Part shown: in pieces, positions 10,659 through 24,254 of the stretch
How the letters are laid out: every line of letters begins with the position of its first letter
Numbering within the stretch: the first letter of the stretch is position 1
DNA from: Pholiota molesta
Lineage: Eukaryota > Basidiomycota > Agaricomycetes > Agaricales > Strophariaceae
Assembly: GCA_014925825.1 (NCBI GenBank)
Contig: JACGCK010000003.1
Span: 992,001-1,056,000 of the forward strand
Length of the DNA stretch: 64,000 bases
Reading direction: 5' to 3'
Notes under the pieces: generated by a model
Seen by the model: the letters and a program-made list of their open reading frames with translations, nothing else
Told to the model about the DNA's origin: nothing
The model's database searches: none
Program-made: the position numbers and the translations under genes

Positions 10659-13600
10659 TTATGCATCTAAGTCGGAAAAGTATGAGTACATTGTCCATAA
10701 CCGTAGATAGATGACTTACAATAAGATGACCCCGTTAGAAGAGTCGACAAAGCGGCTAACTGAGATTCGTCGAAGAGTTTGGAATCTTCATGCCATGTAT
10801 CTTGATGAGTCCGTTTGAAGTTTCCAGCACATTTTCGGACTGTAGTAGAGATGGGAATCTAAATTGCGACACTTATTAGGCCACTATTCTGAAATATCCA
10901 CGTCTTCGAAAGCGGTCCAGCTTACCGGGTCGTAAGTATGTTCCGCTAGAACGTTCGTGAGGAGTTCAGGCATCCACTTCTCCACTGTATAAGGAAAACT
11001 GTCCACTAAAGCGCATATTCCCAAAATTGCTGCATGTCGTTGCCGTATCGCCTTGTTGTAATTGGGATCTTGGCGTCCGGGAATATGAGTACTCTCGAGT
11101 AATCGAACAAACCGATCCTATACAAAGTTTGCATGTCAGTCCATCACGGCTTAAGTTCTGCCGTGGCACTTCTCACCTTTAAAGACAAAACACTGCGACG
11201 TGGCGATAGTCGTAAGACACCAGACAACGTGCTGAAATAACCAACAAAGTTCAGCTTGCCGAAATTGTAGAAATAATAAGAATTACTTACACAGCTGCCA
11301 TTTCTCGTACTTCTACAATTTCATCATCAAGACATCTACATAATACCTGTGGGACATTCAGAATATATGGTATATCGAGCTGTAAACCAATTCACCTCCA
11401 GCATTTCTACGAGTTTGGCTTCGCTAATCAAAGGTAGATGGCGGAAATAAAACACTAAAGTTGCAATCATGAGATCAATTTGTTTCATGACATATTCCAA
11501 CTCACCTTGAACTAATGGTAATGCTTTTAGTCTCACTCTCCATGACTAGCAGTGGTAATGCAGTTTAATAACATAGTTTCAGGTGCAGTGTTAGAAAAAC
11601 CTACCGGAGACTTTTGTATAGCATCAAAAATGGCCTCCAAAATAGGGTTAATAAGAGGTACGGGTGGTGTGACGCCACACATTCGGACTAAGAGGCTGCT
11701 AGCCCGCGACGCGAGATTGTTGTTATCATTGACTATCGTATGCCCATCAGCAAAGGAGGTATGAGATTTTCAAGAAACACGTACTCTCCGTGAAGCGGAA
11801 AAGTTCATGCTATGAGAAAAGTGATATAATAATAACTGTCGTCACAATGAAGAATTATACGCACCATGAGTGGAAGGATGTAGTCAAAAGTTGAGATCGC
11901 ATGCAAATCATGGATTGATTGATACAGCCATTTGCATATTGTAATTCCAACTCTAAGAGAAATTCAGCTGTATCCACACAAAGTAGGTGAACATGTCACA
12001 CCTATCGTATGATGACTGAAACGCGCGAACACCTGGAATCCTTGCAGTACGCCATTCTTTGAACTTGTCGACTAGTTCTTCTACCCTTCCTTTGTGATAC
12101 GTTCCTCGCATACTCATGATATCATGATCTGTAGGAAGGATCTGACATTCTCGTACGAATACCTCAGGTGTTGGAGTCGATGGTCGCGGACGCCACTGTA
12201 TAAGAAGAGTTAGAATATGATATAACAAGGCAATAACATAAACTTGCCTTGATGTTTTGAGAGAATGCTAAGACTTCACTTATAAATGCTCGAACCTGTC
12301 ATATTTGGTCAGATATTGGCTCAGAAGCATAGGAAGACACGAGTTCCTCACGTCATCGTGTTCGCCATGAATCTCTGACCAAGATCGTTCGACTGCATCG
12401 TCTACCCACGGCATGAATTTTCGACCCAGCTCTTCAAAGAAAGCCCTGTAGAGTGCTATAATCTTTACGGCATCGAAGGAAAGTTCAGCATTAAAATCGA
12501 GATTTGTGAACGCGTCCAGGAGAAAATCTACAAGTGGTTGAAGACGACGGGGATCTTTATGGTAGAACATGTACTTTGGAAAGGGGTTAGATGGTGTCCA
12601 AATAAAAGTTGAATGTGATTTACTTCGAGGAATGAGGTCCAGATTGACAGTGTGTCGGATTTGATGTTCTTGTGAAGTATTGTAGATATATGTGGGGTAA
12701 ACCACATCCATAGAGCATCTTGTTTATGAGTCGGCCAGTGCTTGGAACCTCAAGGAATGAAATATTGAGCGGCTTGAACGACTTAAGTCGCAGAAAAAAC
12801 ATACCTCCCAGAACACCTGCCAAAAATTCGGCCGCCGCTCGTTGCTTATCTTGATCCTTGTCAACTATCAATCGATCGAGGATGGGTTGCAAAGCTTTGA
12901 ATGGCTCGTCCTCAAGGAGTTGGACTAACACCAGCAAATATTAGCTAGGATAAGAAGATATATTACTAACCCCTCACAGATAGACTTGACGCAGGACACA
13001 TTGTCCTGGATGATAGTAGTTTCATGGTTTTCCTCGGAGTAGTAGGTTGATAAATTTTCCCAATATTTTGATGCCGTTGTAATTTCCCGAATTGCCTGAA
13101 TGGCATCTTCACTCGCCGATTCCCATAGAAAGGTAGACTCAGAGGCATGAGGTAGCATGAACAAAGCCACAGAATTGTTCCACACTAGCCAACCTGGTGG
13201 ATTCTTGTCGTAGAAGATTCTAGGGTATTCGGAAATTAGACACATGCAGTAAAAGTATAGAATGTGTAAAGCGTACGGCTTCCGTTCCGCTAGGCTCGGG
13301 TCTACTGGAATTTTATATTGCGCCAAAAATTCTTCTGTGGTTTGTGGAGACGGAACAACTGGGACATATTGCTTCAGTGGGTTTCTACTGCGTGCCAAAG
13401 CCAGGTCAATAGGATCAGGACAGAATGTCCGTAATTTAATGTTCCGTATACTCTTCATAATTGCTCGTTGGGCATACTACATCCAGATTTAGTTTGAAAA
13501 CTTGAAACATGGAAAAGGCTCACATATCGCTATAAAAAAAGGTTGTTAAATTGGGGTAGTCCATTATACACATATCAAGAACTTACTATGCTCGGATGAT

Positions 13601-16600
13601 CATCGTACGTTTTTTCCAAGAAGTAGACTATTTGCTGTCTTGTTAAAGGAGAGTCTTTTCTCACCAATGTCCTAAGACAGCGAATGGCATAGATGCCGTA
13701 TCTCCAGTGTGTACGAGGTGAATTACCGATTTCAAGAATGTTACGAGTCTGCCAAATTGTCAGAACCATAACGCAAGGGGGGCATAGATAGCCAAGATGA
13801 CTTACAGCCTCTCGAGCCGCCTCATTCACAAGACCTAAGCGATAAATCCGCTTATCGCGAGCACGACGGGTGACGCTATGTTCTTTAGGTTCGAAGTGCA
13901 ACAAGCCTTGCAGGCAGGCCATTGCTTGCTCAACAGCTGGCATCTCTAACTTGTATGCAATCGTGTTTGGTTCTACAAAATTGTTGAGGCCTGAAGTAAC
14001 TCAGTGAGAAGCGTTCTGCATTTTCTTAACATGTACGTACAATTTTCGAAGACAGTTGAAACACAGTCTTGGATGGAAGACTGTCCAAAGCTTTGTTTAT
14101 TAAGGCCTTTATGTCATATTCAAATAGCACACCTTTTCATGGTATTGACAATCAAAAAGTTCTTTTAGTAGCTTATTAGCTAGCGTGGGCTCTAATGAAG
14201 TTCAAATATTAGCTATGAAACTTAGAACCCAAACGTGTGACGTGACATACCAGTAATGGCATACTTCCCGAACGAGGGGGAATTCATTGTCCATAGTGCC
14301 CCTTTCATGCGATCGTCGTCTGTACCTGGTTTCAACGCACTGAATAAGATTGGGAATGCTCGACGCCTGACGCCGTCGTAGATCTGAGAGAATATGAGAA
14401 GTGATATATGGCCTTAACAGCGATTACTTACTCCGCAAATGGCTTCTAAATTGCTCTGGCTTGATCTGACGGACAAAATTAAGTGATGATCCACAGAAAG
14501 GCAACATGAACTTACTGGCGGATAATTGGGTAATGCCACATTGACCATTCGACCAGGTCATCAATGAGATTGTCTTCGATTGACCCTCGCTTGCGTTCAA
14601 TGGAATTCCAATGCAATCGCGCAGAATTATAGAATCTGTGACATGAAGTTATGAAAGCTTCCCCATGATCTCTTGAAAAAACACCAACCGTGCCCGGCGA
14701 ATGTAAACTGCTCTTGGCCACACTTTTTGTCCTGCATATTGACGTGCCACATTCTTTTCGGCCGTATATTGATCATTATTGACATAGTAGCTGGGAAGAA
14801 TGAATGATTTACGAATTAGCAGAGATACCATGGGTTATGGAAGGAAGAACAAACCTATCCCGGCTGTCTCCATATTCCATCATGTACGTTCTGATAGATC
14901 TCACCTGAGATGTCTCAGAACCCTTTTCCTCTGATCAAGGATATGCTGTAACTTACCAATATTTGCACGGCGTCAACCGTGTTTTCTTCGCCCTGCTGAC
15001 GCAGATTAACGGATGCAGCATGTAGAAAGTTGCCGAATCTTGCTCTGACACCTGCCACATATTGATATCGTGGATCGTCAGGATCTGTCAATGCAAAACC
15101 AGAGTTGATAGGATCAATAGAAGCTATCATTTCAGGAATTTCCTCTCTGCTGACATTCAGATGACTTCCAAACCAGAGGTGAAAAGGACGTACAATATAT
15201 CACTCGTCTGCGTTGCGTCCAGCATATCTTTGTGGGAAATGTTCTCTTTAAATAGTGTCGGGGAACCAGCAAAGACGTTCCGCACGATAGTAAGGTGCCT
15301 GTTCGAATTTATATTGTAATCAGGGAGGGTTGTTGAAGAGTACTTACCGACAAAAGTCATTACGCCAGATGGCATCGCGTATAATGCCTGCAAGGTGTAA
15401 GGATTCGGAAGACAAGTGTTAACGTCCCACGTACTAGGTTTCAATAAATTCTCCAAGGATTCCAATGCCGGTTCAACCAATTCTTTGAATATCCGAAGCG
15501 CAAATTCAAGCTCTTGTACGTTCGGCACATGCCAGGAAACCTGGCATAAAATATCTTCAGTATCACCTTAAGTCTTGGGGGATTATGAAAACACACCGTT
15601 ATTTCCTCAGGAGTATATAGCTTTCCCCAGTGGCGATGATGGTTGCGTCGGAACTCTGTGACCAAAGGTTGATCAAAGTCAGATACACAGTAAAAAAATA
15701 GAATACTATACTACTTACCTTCACTGTTCCAGTCTTTGGGATTGACGAATTTGTTTTCCAAAGGATATGTGTGTGTTAGTGTCAAAAGCAAACTCGATAG
15801 CAATTTGCCCGTCCATGAGTACCCTCGCTTAGACAAGGCTTTCTGATGGAGTAAATGTAGCAATGACATAAGTTCTTCTTCGTATTTGAGGATCTGTGAA
15901 ATTATATAAATATTGCACAAAGTGAATCCAGATTTTCTTACAGCTCGTCCATCACTAGTAAACCTTAATTCAGCTTGGTTCCTTTGTGAAATATGAACTA
16001 CTTACTTGTAAACAGTTCCCCTTAAGATAGCGAGATCTGAAGGATTCTTTGTTATTCTTATCAGATAGCAAATAATGGCGAGAAAACTTACTCCAATGTA
16101 AGGTGGCGTCTGAGGGTAGAGGTACCGATGACGATGTCGTTCGTAGTGAACTAGCACCATTCTCGAGCTCAGTTCGTATATTCGCGGCACAGAACGGGAA
16201 GAATTTCGCCAGGGTTTTGACAGGATCGGCATTGGCTACACATTCTACCAATTGATGAATCGCCCTGACGGCATTCGTTCGAACGTTTGTGCTCGCGTAG
16301 TCGAAGACCATCTTTAAGACCAAATCATACAATTCGTCAGAAAGGTGCACGCATATTTGGCTGCATGCACTTGTCACTGCGTCAATTACTTGCACTTATG
16401 CAGATGTTCAATTGGAATTCCTTTGAAAGCTTGTCGATCACCTCTTACCTTCAGTGGCACCCCCCGCGCTACCGTCGGGCCCCTCTTCGGGAAGATTTTC
16501 TAAGAGTTGAATGACACGGCGAATGAAGCTTGCGACCCAGTCTGGAAACTCGCTCGTCGATTCCTAAAAGTAATGTTATAGCAGATATATAAAAAAAGAG

Positions 16601-19274
16601 GACCAACCCTCAGTAAGGCATCCTCTTCCTCAGTAGTGAGGTTTGGGCGCATGTCGGTGGTTGATTCATCAAGATCATCAAGAGAGAGAGGTGGTGACAT
16701 TGATTGTCGTGAGGACGGATGCGTTGGCTCGAAATCTAGGGATCCGTTTGTCGGTGGTGAATCGTCATAGTTAGTGAGATCGCCAATTTTAATGTACTGA
16801 GAGATTTCAACTAGGAATGAGGTTGTGCAAAGCTGTTAAACGAAGAAATGAGCACAGAGATGCAATGAGGAAGATGTCGTTACAGTTTTTGATGGATCAT
16901 TCTGGCGATACAATACAAAATCAGCAAATTAAAGGAAGTAAAAAGGTAGTGCCTAACCAAATCGATTCCAGGTATTAATAACTGCAAGATTGTAACAAGA
17001 TACTTAGCACCAGGGTAATAAACATCGCGAGAAACGATGGATGGTGCCACAGCACCAAGAGCCTTAATAACAGCGATAGTTCGCTGCGTCTGTTTTGCGA
17101 GTTTAATGATGATAAGTTTTCAATAGTGTTGTTTACTCCTTACCTCCACCAATGCTTCTAGCGACGGAATAGCACGTTCTAGAATCGGATGTAATATGAG
17201 ATCGGGCTCCATCACACTCATGGATTTGAGGCAGCTTTGTATATTCGATACTGTGGTCGAATCTTGAGAGAACATAGCGAGTAAAACGACCGTTCGTAGC
17301 GATTTGACTAACTCGCGTTTCATCAGTTTCGTCAGTCGCCGATTCTACAGAGAATGGTCAACTATGCTCATACCAGCATAAATCTAGCGGAGCAAATCAT
17401 ACCTTTGGAGTTTTGCAATCTGGCTTCTCTTCTTCATGCCACCCTACAAATTTCATGTCAGCAAGCTGTCTTTATGAACGAGGTTCAAGCATTTACGTTT
17501 ATTAAATTCATAAACAATATATTTAATAAACGCGCTTAGCTGTTGATAATATACAATCAGCAATAAGTAAACGGAAGGCGACAGACTGGGTGCACTGACG
17601 TCATTGGTCCAAGAACCAGAATTAGAAGGATGGAAGAAACTTTCTGTCGAAGCAATCATTCTCGCCAACGAATCCAACGCTCTCGAACCTCCGAGATAAG
17701 TGTAAGGCTTGAGATGGGCTTTTTTTGAAAGTGGGGCAGAGAGGTAGTCGCCGACATTGTTGCTACCAGGCTGTGGGGTACTAACTGCCGAAGGCAACGG
17801 CGAGAATACAGGTGTAGGAAGATTGGAGGGCGGGACAGGTACTCCATCTGGAGCCATCGAATAAACGATAATTCGAGCCAAAGAAGCTGACACTGCTGTC
17901 AGCGAGATATGCTAGAGTAATAAATGATTTGAACATACGAATACGCCATTGAGGTTTGGGTAAGCGCCCAATTTCGAATCCAACTTGATTATCTGCCGAC
18001 GGCCCAGTGGTCAGAGAACCACCATCTGCCAGTGGAATTTCTGTTCATATGGGATATGTTAATTGTAGTCTATGTAAAACGGGCAACGCCATTGTGCTTA
18101 CCCATGGAAGCAAGACATTTGCACATTAAGAAATTCCACTCATGTTCTGTGAAGATTCCGACATCTTTGAATAGTCCATGCCAGCTAGGGCCTGGAGATG
18201 TGCCAGTGGGCCAATTAGGTCGTTCTTCACCCTCAGACCTTCCGTCATCTGGAATTTCAGATATCCTCTTAGGATCACTTACTTCTGGATTAACGTGCAT
18301 TTCTGCCAATTTGGATATAAAATGCAGCATCCGCTCATCAAACATGTAGGAGTTAATGGACTCCCAGAGGCGAAATATCATAGGAAGATAATGCTGTGGA
18401 TGAGACAGCGGAAGGAAAGTAGTCAGATAGAACTCAGATGAAAGAATGGTCTGAGATTGTTCGTCAGTATATAGAATCAAGAAAGCTAAGAAGAATCTTA
18501 CATCCAGCTTTGTTCCATCTAGCTGAGGGAGAAAAGTGGCAAGCATTTCGTTAATAGCCGCAGGATGGAAGAATTTGCGCGAGTTATCAGCTATATAGCC
18601 CATGCACCAAGACAATTGACTGAAACACGAGGCATTTCAAGTCAATAAATAAGTGCGAAGATAAATAAAATTTGGACGAACGTATATTCAAATTGTCGTC
18701 TGGTTAAGAATAAGTCCTCACTGAGGATATCATAAATAGGCTTCCATGGAAGTCGCATGTCGTCGATGGAAATCTTTCGCTTCGATCTTGTCAACGTCTT
18801 GAACCCATCCGCACATGTGGCAATCAATTGGGTGGGCATTGAAGGAGTGACGCTAAGATAGAAATATAGCTTTGCAATTCGGATTCTCTTGTCCTTTGGG
18901 AGAGGATATTTCAACATGAGCCAACTAGACGCGTGTAAGCTTGCCTGAGCGCATGATAAGTGACCAGGCACCTACTAGGTCAACATGCTGTCCCATTGAA
19001 GAAACCCAACGTCGAAGTCCTTTGCTTCAACACTTTGCGTAATCCGTAATAGGATAAAATCCAGAAGTTCCACCATCTTAGAATACGGTTCAGTTGAGTA
19101 AGGCAGAGACTTCGCGTAGCCTTTCAGCTTCTCCATATACCGATCTCCATGACTGTCATTGATATCGACTGGGATAGGAATACCAGCGGCATTGAGCGTC
19201 GGGGGCGGTGAATTGCCGTTGAGACGCAAATTCGATATGTCGGGGAGCATTGTAGCTCCAAGTGCCGAGTTCAT
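10659..19274 (-). CDS. BLM10: Proteasome activator Blm10/PA200 (PSME4 family)
   Basis: A minus-strand gene with dozens of introns encodes a HEAT-repeat protein of the Blm10/PSME4 type, which caps the 20S proteasome and opens its gate. Near the N-terminus (exons around 18640-19000) it has RLPWKPIYDILSEDLFLTRR, a family hallmark. The C-terminal exon at 10720-10900 reads FKRTHQDTWHEDSKLFDESQ. The very last exon is 8 bases (10659-10666) after a 53-base intron. Splicing makes the final residues S-Y-Y-A, the docking tail that inserts into the 20S alpha ring. Large exons include 12280-12711, 12925-13458 and 18070-18615 (the last contains an in-frame intron). I did not join every exon. The start is uncertain: 19274 is the first ATG of the first recognisable exon, and an upstream exon is possible. 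Confidence 0.9.
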
Positions 19275-19504
19275 CGTGTATGACGGAAAGTCAGGAAAGT
19301 CAATCTCTTCAGTCGGCTGCACGTAAGTGAGACGTCGGAGTCGAATATGTATTTAGCAGCCGATCATGACGCAGTGATATTCTTTCATTTTCTGGTATCA
19401 GCGGCAAACAATCACAGAATACTTCAAAAACGAGCACGAATTTCGAGTAATTATAAAGATCTTATACATAGGAAGAGGAACATATACATTAACGCGTCCA
19501 TGAA

Positions 19505-20628
19505 TCAAACGTTTTGGCCATTGACCGTCGCCATTGCTGCTTCTTGCAACTCCTTCACCGCTCGTTCACGAACCAAGTTCCAAATTACATTCCTCTGAGC
19601 TCTTGCGTCACCGAGGCCCTCTCTTATCTCCTGCAGTCGCTCCACGTACTCCCGGCCGTCGTCCTGCAGCTCCCGCAATGTAGCCAAATTCTTCTCCAAT
19701 GTCGCTAATTGTGTTTCGGGTACAGCGAAATGTGGAGGATCGTTATTAGGTGGAGCTTCTGAAGGATATGACAGTAGGAATATCTTATGTGTGGTGGGAG
19801 TCAAATCGGGAGCTCGCGCCATTCGGCGTGCTTGATCGTCGAGTTCTTCTGGTTCTTCGTCTTCATCTTCACGTTTCGGGACCACTGGAGCGTCGGCCGT
19901 CTTAGTCTTTGAATCAGGATCTTCAGACATCACCTGCCATAGCCTCCCCAACGCTCTCTTCACTGTCGCTTCTCCTTCGATAAGCCCATTAGTGGCGTGC
20001 TCTAGTTCATCCAATAGGCTTGAACGAAATGTATGGGTTATAGATTTGTCCAATACGAAAGACGCGTAGCTCGTATGGTGTAGGTTTGGAGCTGGGTATG
20101 GAGACACAAGTGGAGGTGACGGTGTTCTTGCTAGATGTGGTAACGTGGGTGGAGAAGGTGACCTGCGTTCTTGAGGTAGCAGGAGCTTGATTCGTTTGCG
20201 CGCCCGTTCCTCGGCCTAGAGAGTAGGCCCATCATAAGACCATATCACTCGGGAGAACGATTCACGCACCTCCCAATCGTCCATTTCAGGTCCCCAAGGA
20301 GTGATTTTGCCTCGACGAACCCAACGAGCACCCTTGCTATTTTTATGGCCCCAATTCCCTTCTGGCACTCCAGCGCCAAGGTCTTCTTCTTCAGAGTCGT
20401 GCCCAAGAGAGGGATAATACCAAGCATTGCGGTCACTCAGGGGCAGGAGGTCACCACTGAAGACGTTAGCTGTCAACAACAGCCAGTCAACTAGCAAAGA
20501 AGCACTCACTTGGGGAAGTCAGTTGTAACACGTCGTTTATGGCCGTTTACATGGGGCGGGACGTGATGGCTTGTGGATGGCCGCGAACCAGAGTGGCTTT
20601 GGTGAATTGGCTTATTGTACACCGACAT
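19505..20628 (-). CDS. Nuclear protein, possibly Rxt2-like (Rpd3L/Sin3 complex subunit)
   Basis: Exons 20628-20510, 20456-20270 and 20215-19505 join in frame to about 338 residues, starting MSVYNKPIHQ. The conserved-looking core is WGHKNSKGARWVRRGKI followed by TPWGPEMDDWE and a basic ARKRIKLLLPQ. The next part is Pro/Ser-rich. A helical segment follows (SSLLDELEHATNGLIEGEAT), then an acidic linker (REDEDEEPEELDD) and a C-terminal coiled coil (QLATLEKNLATLRELQDDGR). The Gly/Asn/Lys-Arg core followed by coiled coil resembles the Rxt2 N-terminal family of histone deacetylase subunits, but I cannot confirm it by eye. The gene model itself is good. The gene lies just upstream of BLM10 on the same strand. 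Confidence 0.6.
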
Positions 20629-20862
20629 ACTCGAGCGTTAAGAGATGTGTGGGCTGTTCCAAGGATGCATTTTGGTTCTGCACTCATCACCGGCAATTGC
20701 CGTCAAGAGTCAACTTCTGTCGCCGACCATTTGCTATTATACACTAGTTTGCCAACATGAAGACTCCTAAATTCAATTCAAGCCCCCGTAATATGAATGA
20801 TTCTGTCCAATCTCTACATGCAAAGCTCAAACGGACATTTTCAACCACTGGCGTGTGGCGTC

Positions 20863-21720
20863 TCACGAATAGTGCTCGGAAAATCTAGAAGGCGGAAGAT
20901 CGCATGGCCACTGTCCAGTCGCAATAATGTCTTCGAAGATTTCCTGGCAAGAACGAAAGAGATCCATGGCGGCCCGTGAAAACTCTAACTAAAGCTCGTG
21001 TCCTATTCATCAGCAAAGTCCTGCATGCCGGATACATCTGGGAACTCACCGAATCTTCGTACTGGAAACCCATATTCCTTGCCATAAAAGTTTCGACCAG
21101 CGTTGACAGCTCGACTACGACACGGCTATCAAGTCTTTTGCGCATTGGCCGAAACAAGGAGAGGTCGCGTGTATATAGGGCAGGATGCGAAAGGCCAAGG
21201 ACCTACCAGCATCGCACATTTAGGTGGTCTGTTACCAATTCACTCGTTGTCGTTCGTACCGACAGAAAATTCCAAATGCGATGTCCAACAAGTATTTTAT
21301 CCTGAATTTGTGCTGCAATTCGTTGTTGCACATCTACGAATAACGGGGCTGTATTGACCGTTAGATAAATTCCCAGCGCGAGTCGATGTTGAACTAACCA
21401 TTACACAGATGACTATAGCTCAGACCAGTCTGTATCGCCCTGTAATCCTCTATCGGATGCCTGAGGAAACCGTTGCGGTTAGTTTCCGTCTCCAATCCTT
21501 GAACAGAGAACAGTATTCACGTAGGACGGACATAGGTATCAAGTAAGGCGGTTCCTCGATAGTCAATCAAGGAAACGCGCCTGATATTTTTAATTCAAGC
21601 CTCCTTTTAGTCGTTTACGAAGCTGTGCATGTTCAAAGTCACCTACGCTACCATAGGAATTGCCTGCGATCTGCCTTGCAACCCCATTTTGCCAATATGT
21701 ACATTTACGACCGCAACGCC
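20863..21720 (-). CDS. REXO4-like 3'-5' exonuclease fold, catalytic acids lost (5' end unresolved)
   Basis: Seven exons join in phase: 21720-21647, 21580-21521, 21460-21405, 21348-21260, 21202-21050 and 20988-20863, plus an unresolved first exon. The path RVSLIDYRGTALLDTYVRPT, DKILVGHRIWNFLS, VLGLSHPALYTRDL and DSLEFSRAAMDLFRSC follows the REXO4/Rex4 DEDDh nuclease layout. The catalytic residues are missing: motif I, normally D-x-E, reads VAVVNVHIG; motif II, normally N-D after GHxxW, reads NFLS. The motif III aspartate (AAMD) remains. The stop used is TGA at 20863. It may be an inactive RNA-binding paralogue or an ageing pseudogene. No convincing start exon is visible between 21721 and 22400. 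Confidence 0.65.
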
Positions 21721-22692
21721 TATATATCTGGAACAAAATTCAGTTTCTCAACGTAATCCCAATCAAAAGGCGATGCACTTTTCTTGAGAAAACCCCCTCC
21801 AAGTGGGATCTCTATTTATCGATGCAAGAATGGTTTCGGAGCGCGATTGCTGTTCTGGTGGCGAAAGGCTAGGTAAAGTCCTGTAGTACTCGAAATTTGT
21901 GTTGACATCTTCGTCGTAGCGTTGCCCGGAAGGCCAGGCCATGAGCTACGGCGCTCAGGCAACGCGGCCTAGATAGGCAGAGGCCAAGAAAGAAGACCCT
22001 CAAGCTTGTCGAGCTGATAAACCAAGCTGACTGCAAACATTGACTGGCAGACAAATCCCCACATCGTCCTTCATCGATCGGGGATAAGGAAGACGGCATA
22101 ATGAACGTTTCCATGAACGCAGATGTGAGGTCTGATAAAGAAATCCTATACTTTGCCGGACGATGATGGTTATATTCAGGAACGCATGTTTATGAATGCC
22201 TAAAATTGGGCAAGGAAGCAATCCTTTAGACAAGCCATAGAAGGCTATGGATGGTATCAGGGAATTCTCAAGAAGAACCGTGTCGCTTCCAGACGCGATT
22301 GCCATTTCGTCCGCATACAATATGTACGTGCAGGATTGGCAATATCAGTTTGTTGGTAAGATCAATGAGATACTAATTGCAAGTGTTGCCAAAAAAAAGT
22401 CATTCTCAAAGATATCCACACCACCACAATAGAATGAGTGATGAATAAATTATCGATAGCAAAGATTAGGACCAAGATATCAACATCACCAGATTCATTA
22501 ATCCAAAAAAGTATTCAGAGGAAGAAAGTGCTTCTACTGATTCAGTGATCATATCTAGGTACATGGAGCTCAATCCAATAAGAAGATACTCTATAACCCA
22601 CGTACCTGCATATGATAATTAGAAATTGAATCTACCGGTATAAATCCATGAAAAACGCACTTATGGTTTCAACCACGCACAACGTGGTTAGA
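21721..22692. other. Stretch without a supported gene
   Basis: Only short overlapping ORFs occur (longest 106 codons, reverse strand, 22000-22320), without a recognisable domain, codon pattern or splice-consistent neighbour. It probably contains the missing 5' exon of the REXO4-like gene and the 3' UTR of BIO2. Confidence 0.5.
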
Positions 22693-24254
22693 TTATGAGG
22701 CCGAGGAAGCTACAGAGTCAGAGGATGGTGTTGTTCTCGAATGTTCGAGCTCTAATCTTGCTCCTTCTTTCTTTGCTACGCTGACTTGCTCGAAGCTTTG
22801 CATACCATTAAGGCCCCATCGGCCCATCATAGCCTTATCCTTGAAGAGAGCGAGAAAGAATCCGAATTAGATAAAAACATAGTATGAAGTTGAACAATGA
22901 TCTAACCTCATCCCATGGTGAGCCTAAAATTCATGTCAACAAACGGTTTAGAGTGAAATTTAGCCAAGCAAACTTACAAGGTGTAGTGAGCATTTGTTCT
23001 CCAGTGAAAACAGCGTTTGCGCCCGCCATGAAGCACATAGCTTGCTCCGCTTCATTCAGAGTATTCCTTCCAGCCGCAAGACGGATAATGGTCTTTGGCA
23101 TAGCAATGCGCGCAGTTGCAATGGTGCGAACGAGGATGTGAACAGAAACAGGCTATTGATCATTATCAGCAACTTTGAGAATGGAGTAAGACACATTCGA
23201 ATCACTTCATTTCCTTCCAAAGGTGTTCCTGGAATTGGCACCAGAGCATTAACTGGGAACGATTCAGGATGTTCAGGCATACTGGATCATTGTTATATAA
23301 TGTTGATCATTGAAGCATAGGGAGAGAACTGACTTGGCAACTTCATGAATCAGTCCAACTCGGTCTTCATGAGATTCTCCTAAGCCTAAGATTCCTCCTG
23401 AGCAGACACTGATGCCAGCATCACGGACTGCGGTGATAGTGTCCAATCGCTCGTCATATGAGCGAGTCGTGATCACCTTATAATTTAACACTTAGACACT
23501 GCAAAACAGGGTACATCTTAAAATACCTTTGGATAAAATTCTCTCGAAGTGTCGAGATTGTGATTATAAGCCGTCAAACCTCTGCGGTGATGTCAGTATG
23601 TCCGACGTATAAATAGTAAGCCCGACATACGCTTCTTTCAACCGCCGTGCTTGTTCGGGGGAAAGCATTCCAAGGGTAGTACAAACCTCCATGCCCATTC
23701 CGCGGACTTCACTGACCATCTGGAGGATTTTCTCGAAGCCGCGCTTCCTCCCCGCGAGATCTCTCCATGCAGCACCCATACAGAAACGGGTACTTCCGTT
23801 TTCCTTGGCTTTTCTTGCTGCTTCAAGGACAGGCTCGATGTCAACTAGCCTCGAAGCCGTCGTGGGCGTTGAATATCTCGATGATTGCGAGCAATATGAG
23901 CCTAGAGAGTCAATGAGCAAGATATATTTTAAGTAAATGCGCGTACTCACAATCCTCGCTGCACCCTCCGGCTTTATAGATATCTTAGAAATCGGATTTA
24001 AGATAAGGCGCAGGCGACGCACTCTTGATATTCATAAGGGTACACAGCTGAACTTTGCTTGGATCGTTGTTTTCTCTGTGAACAGATGCAGCTCGAAAGA
24101 CTAATTCAAGTAAAGGAGTATCATAGATGGCCTGAATCTCTTCTTTCCTCCAATCATTGCGGATGATCTGTGAAGTTGACCGTATCGAAGGCGCTGCATG
24201 GGTAGCAAGTGACCTTGCCAACTGGAAATGGCGGATAGGCAAAGTCTTGAACAT
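22693..24254 (-). CDS. BIO2: Biotin synthase (radical SAM)
   Basis: Nine or so exons encode mitochondrial biotin synthase, which inserts sulfur into dethiobiotin using SAM and two Fe-S clusters. The N-terminus ([20 protein letters not shown]) is a mitochondrial presequence. Splicing across tiny exon 23951-23971 creates the radical-SAM cluster motif TGGCSEDCSYCSQ. Further cluster ligands appear in [21 protein letters not shown] and [14 protein letters not shown]. Other hallmarks are [41 protein letters not shown] and MGRWGLNGM. The start is ATG 24254. All phases I checked fit, with no frame break. The C-terminus adds about 30 Ser/Glu-rich residues after the conserved end. Confidence 0.96.
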
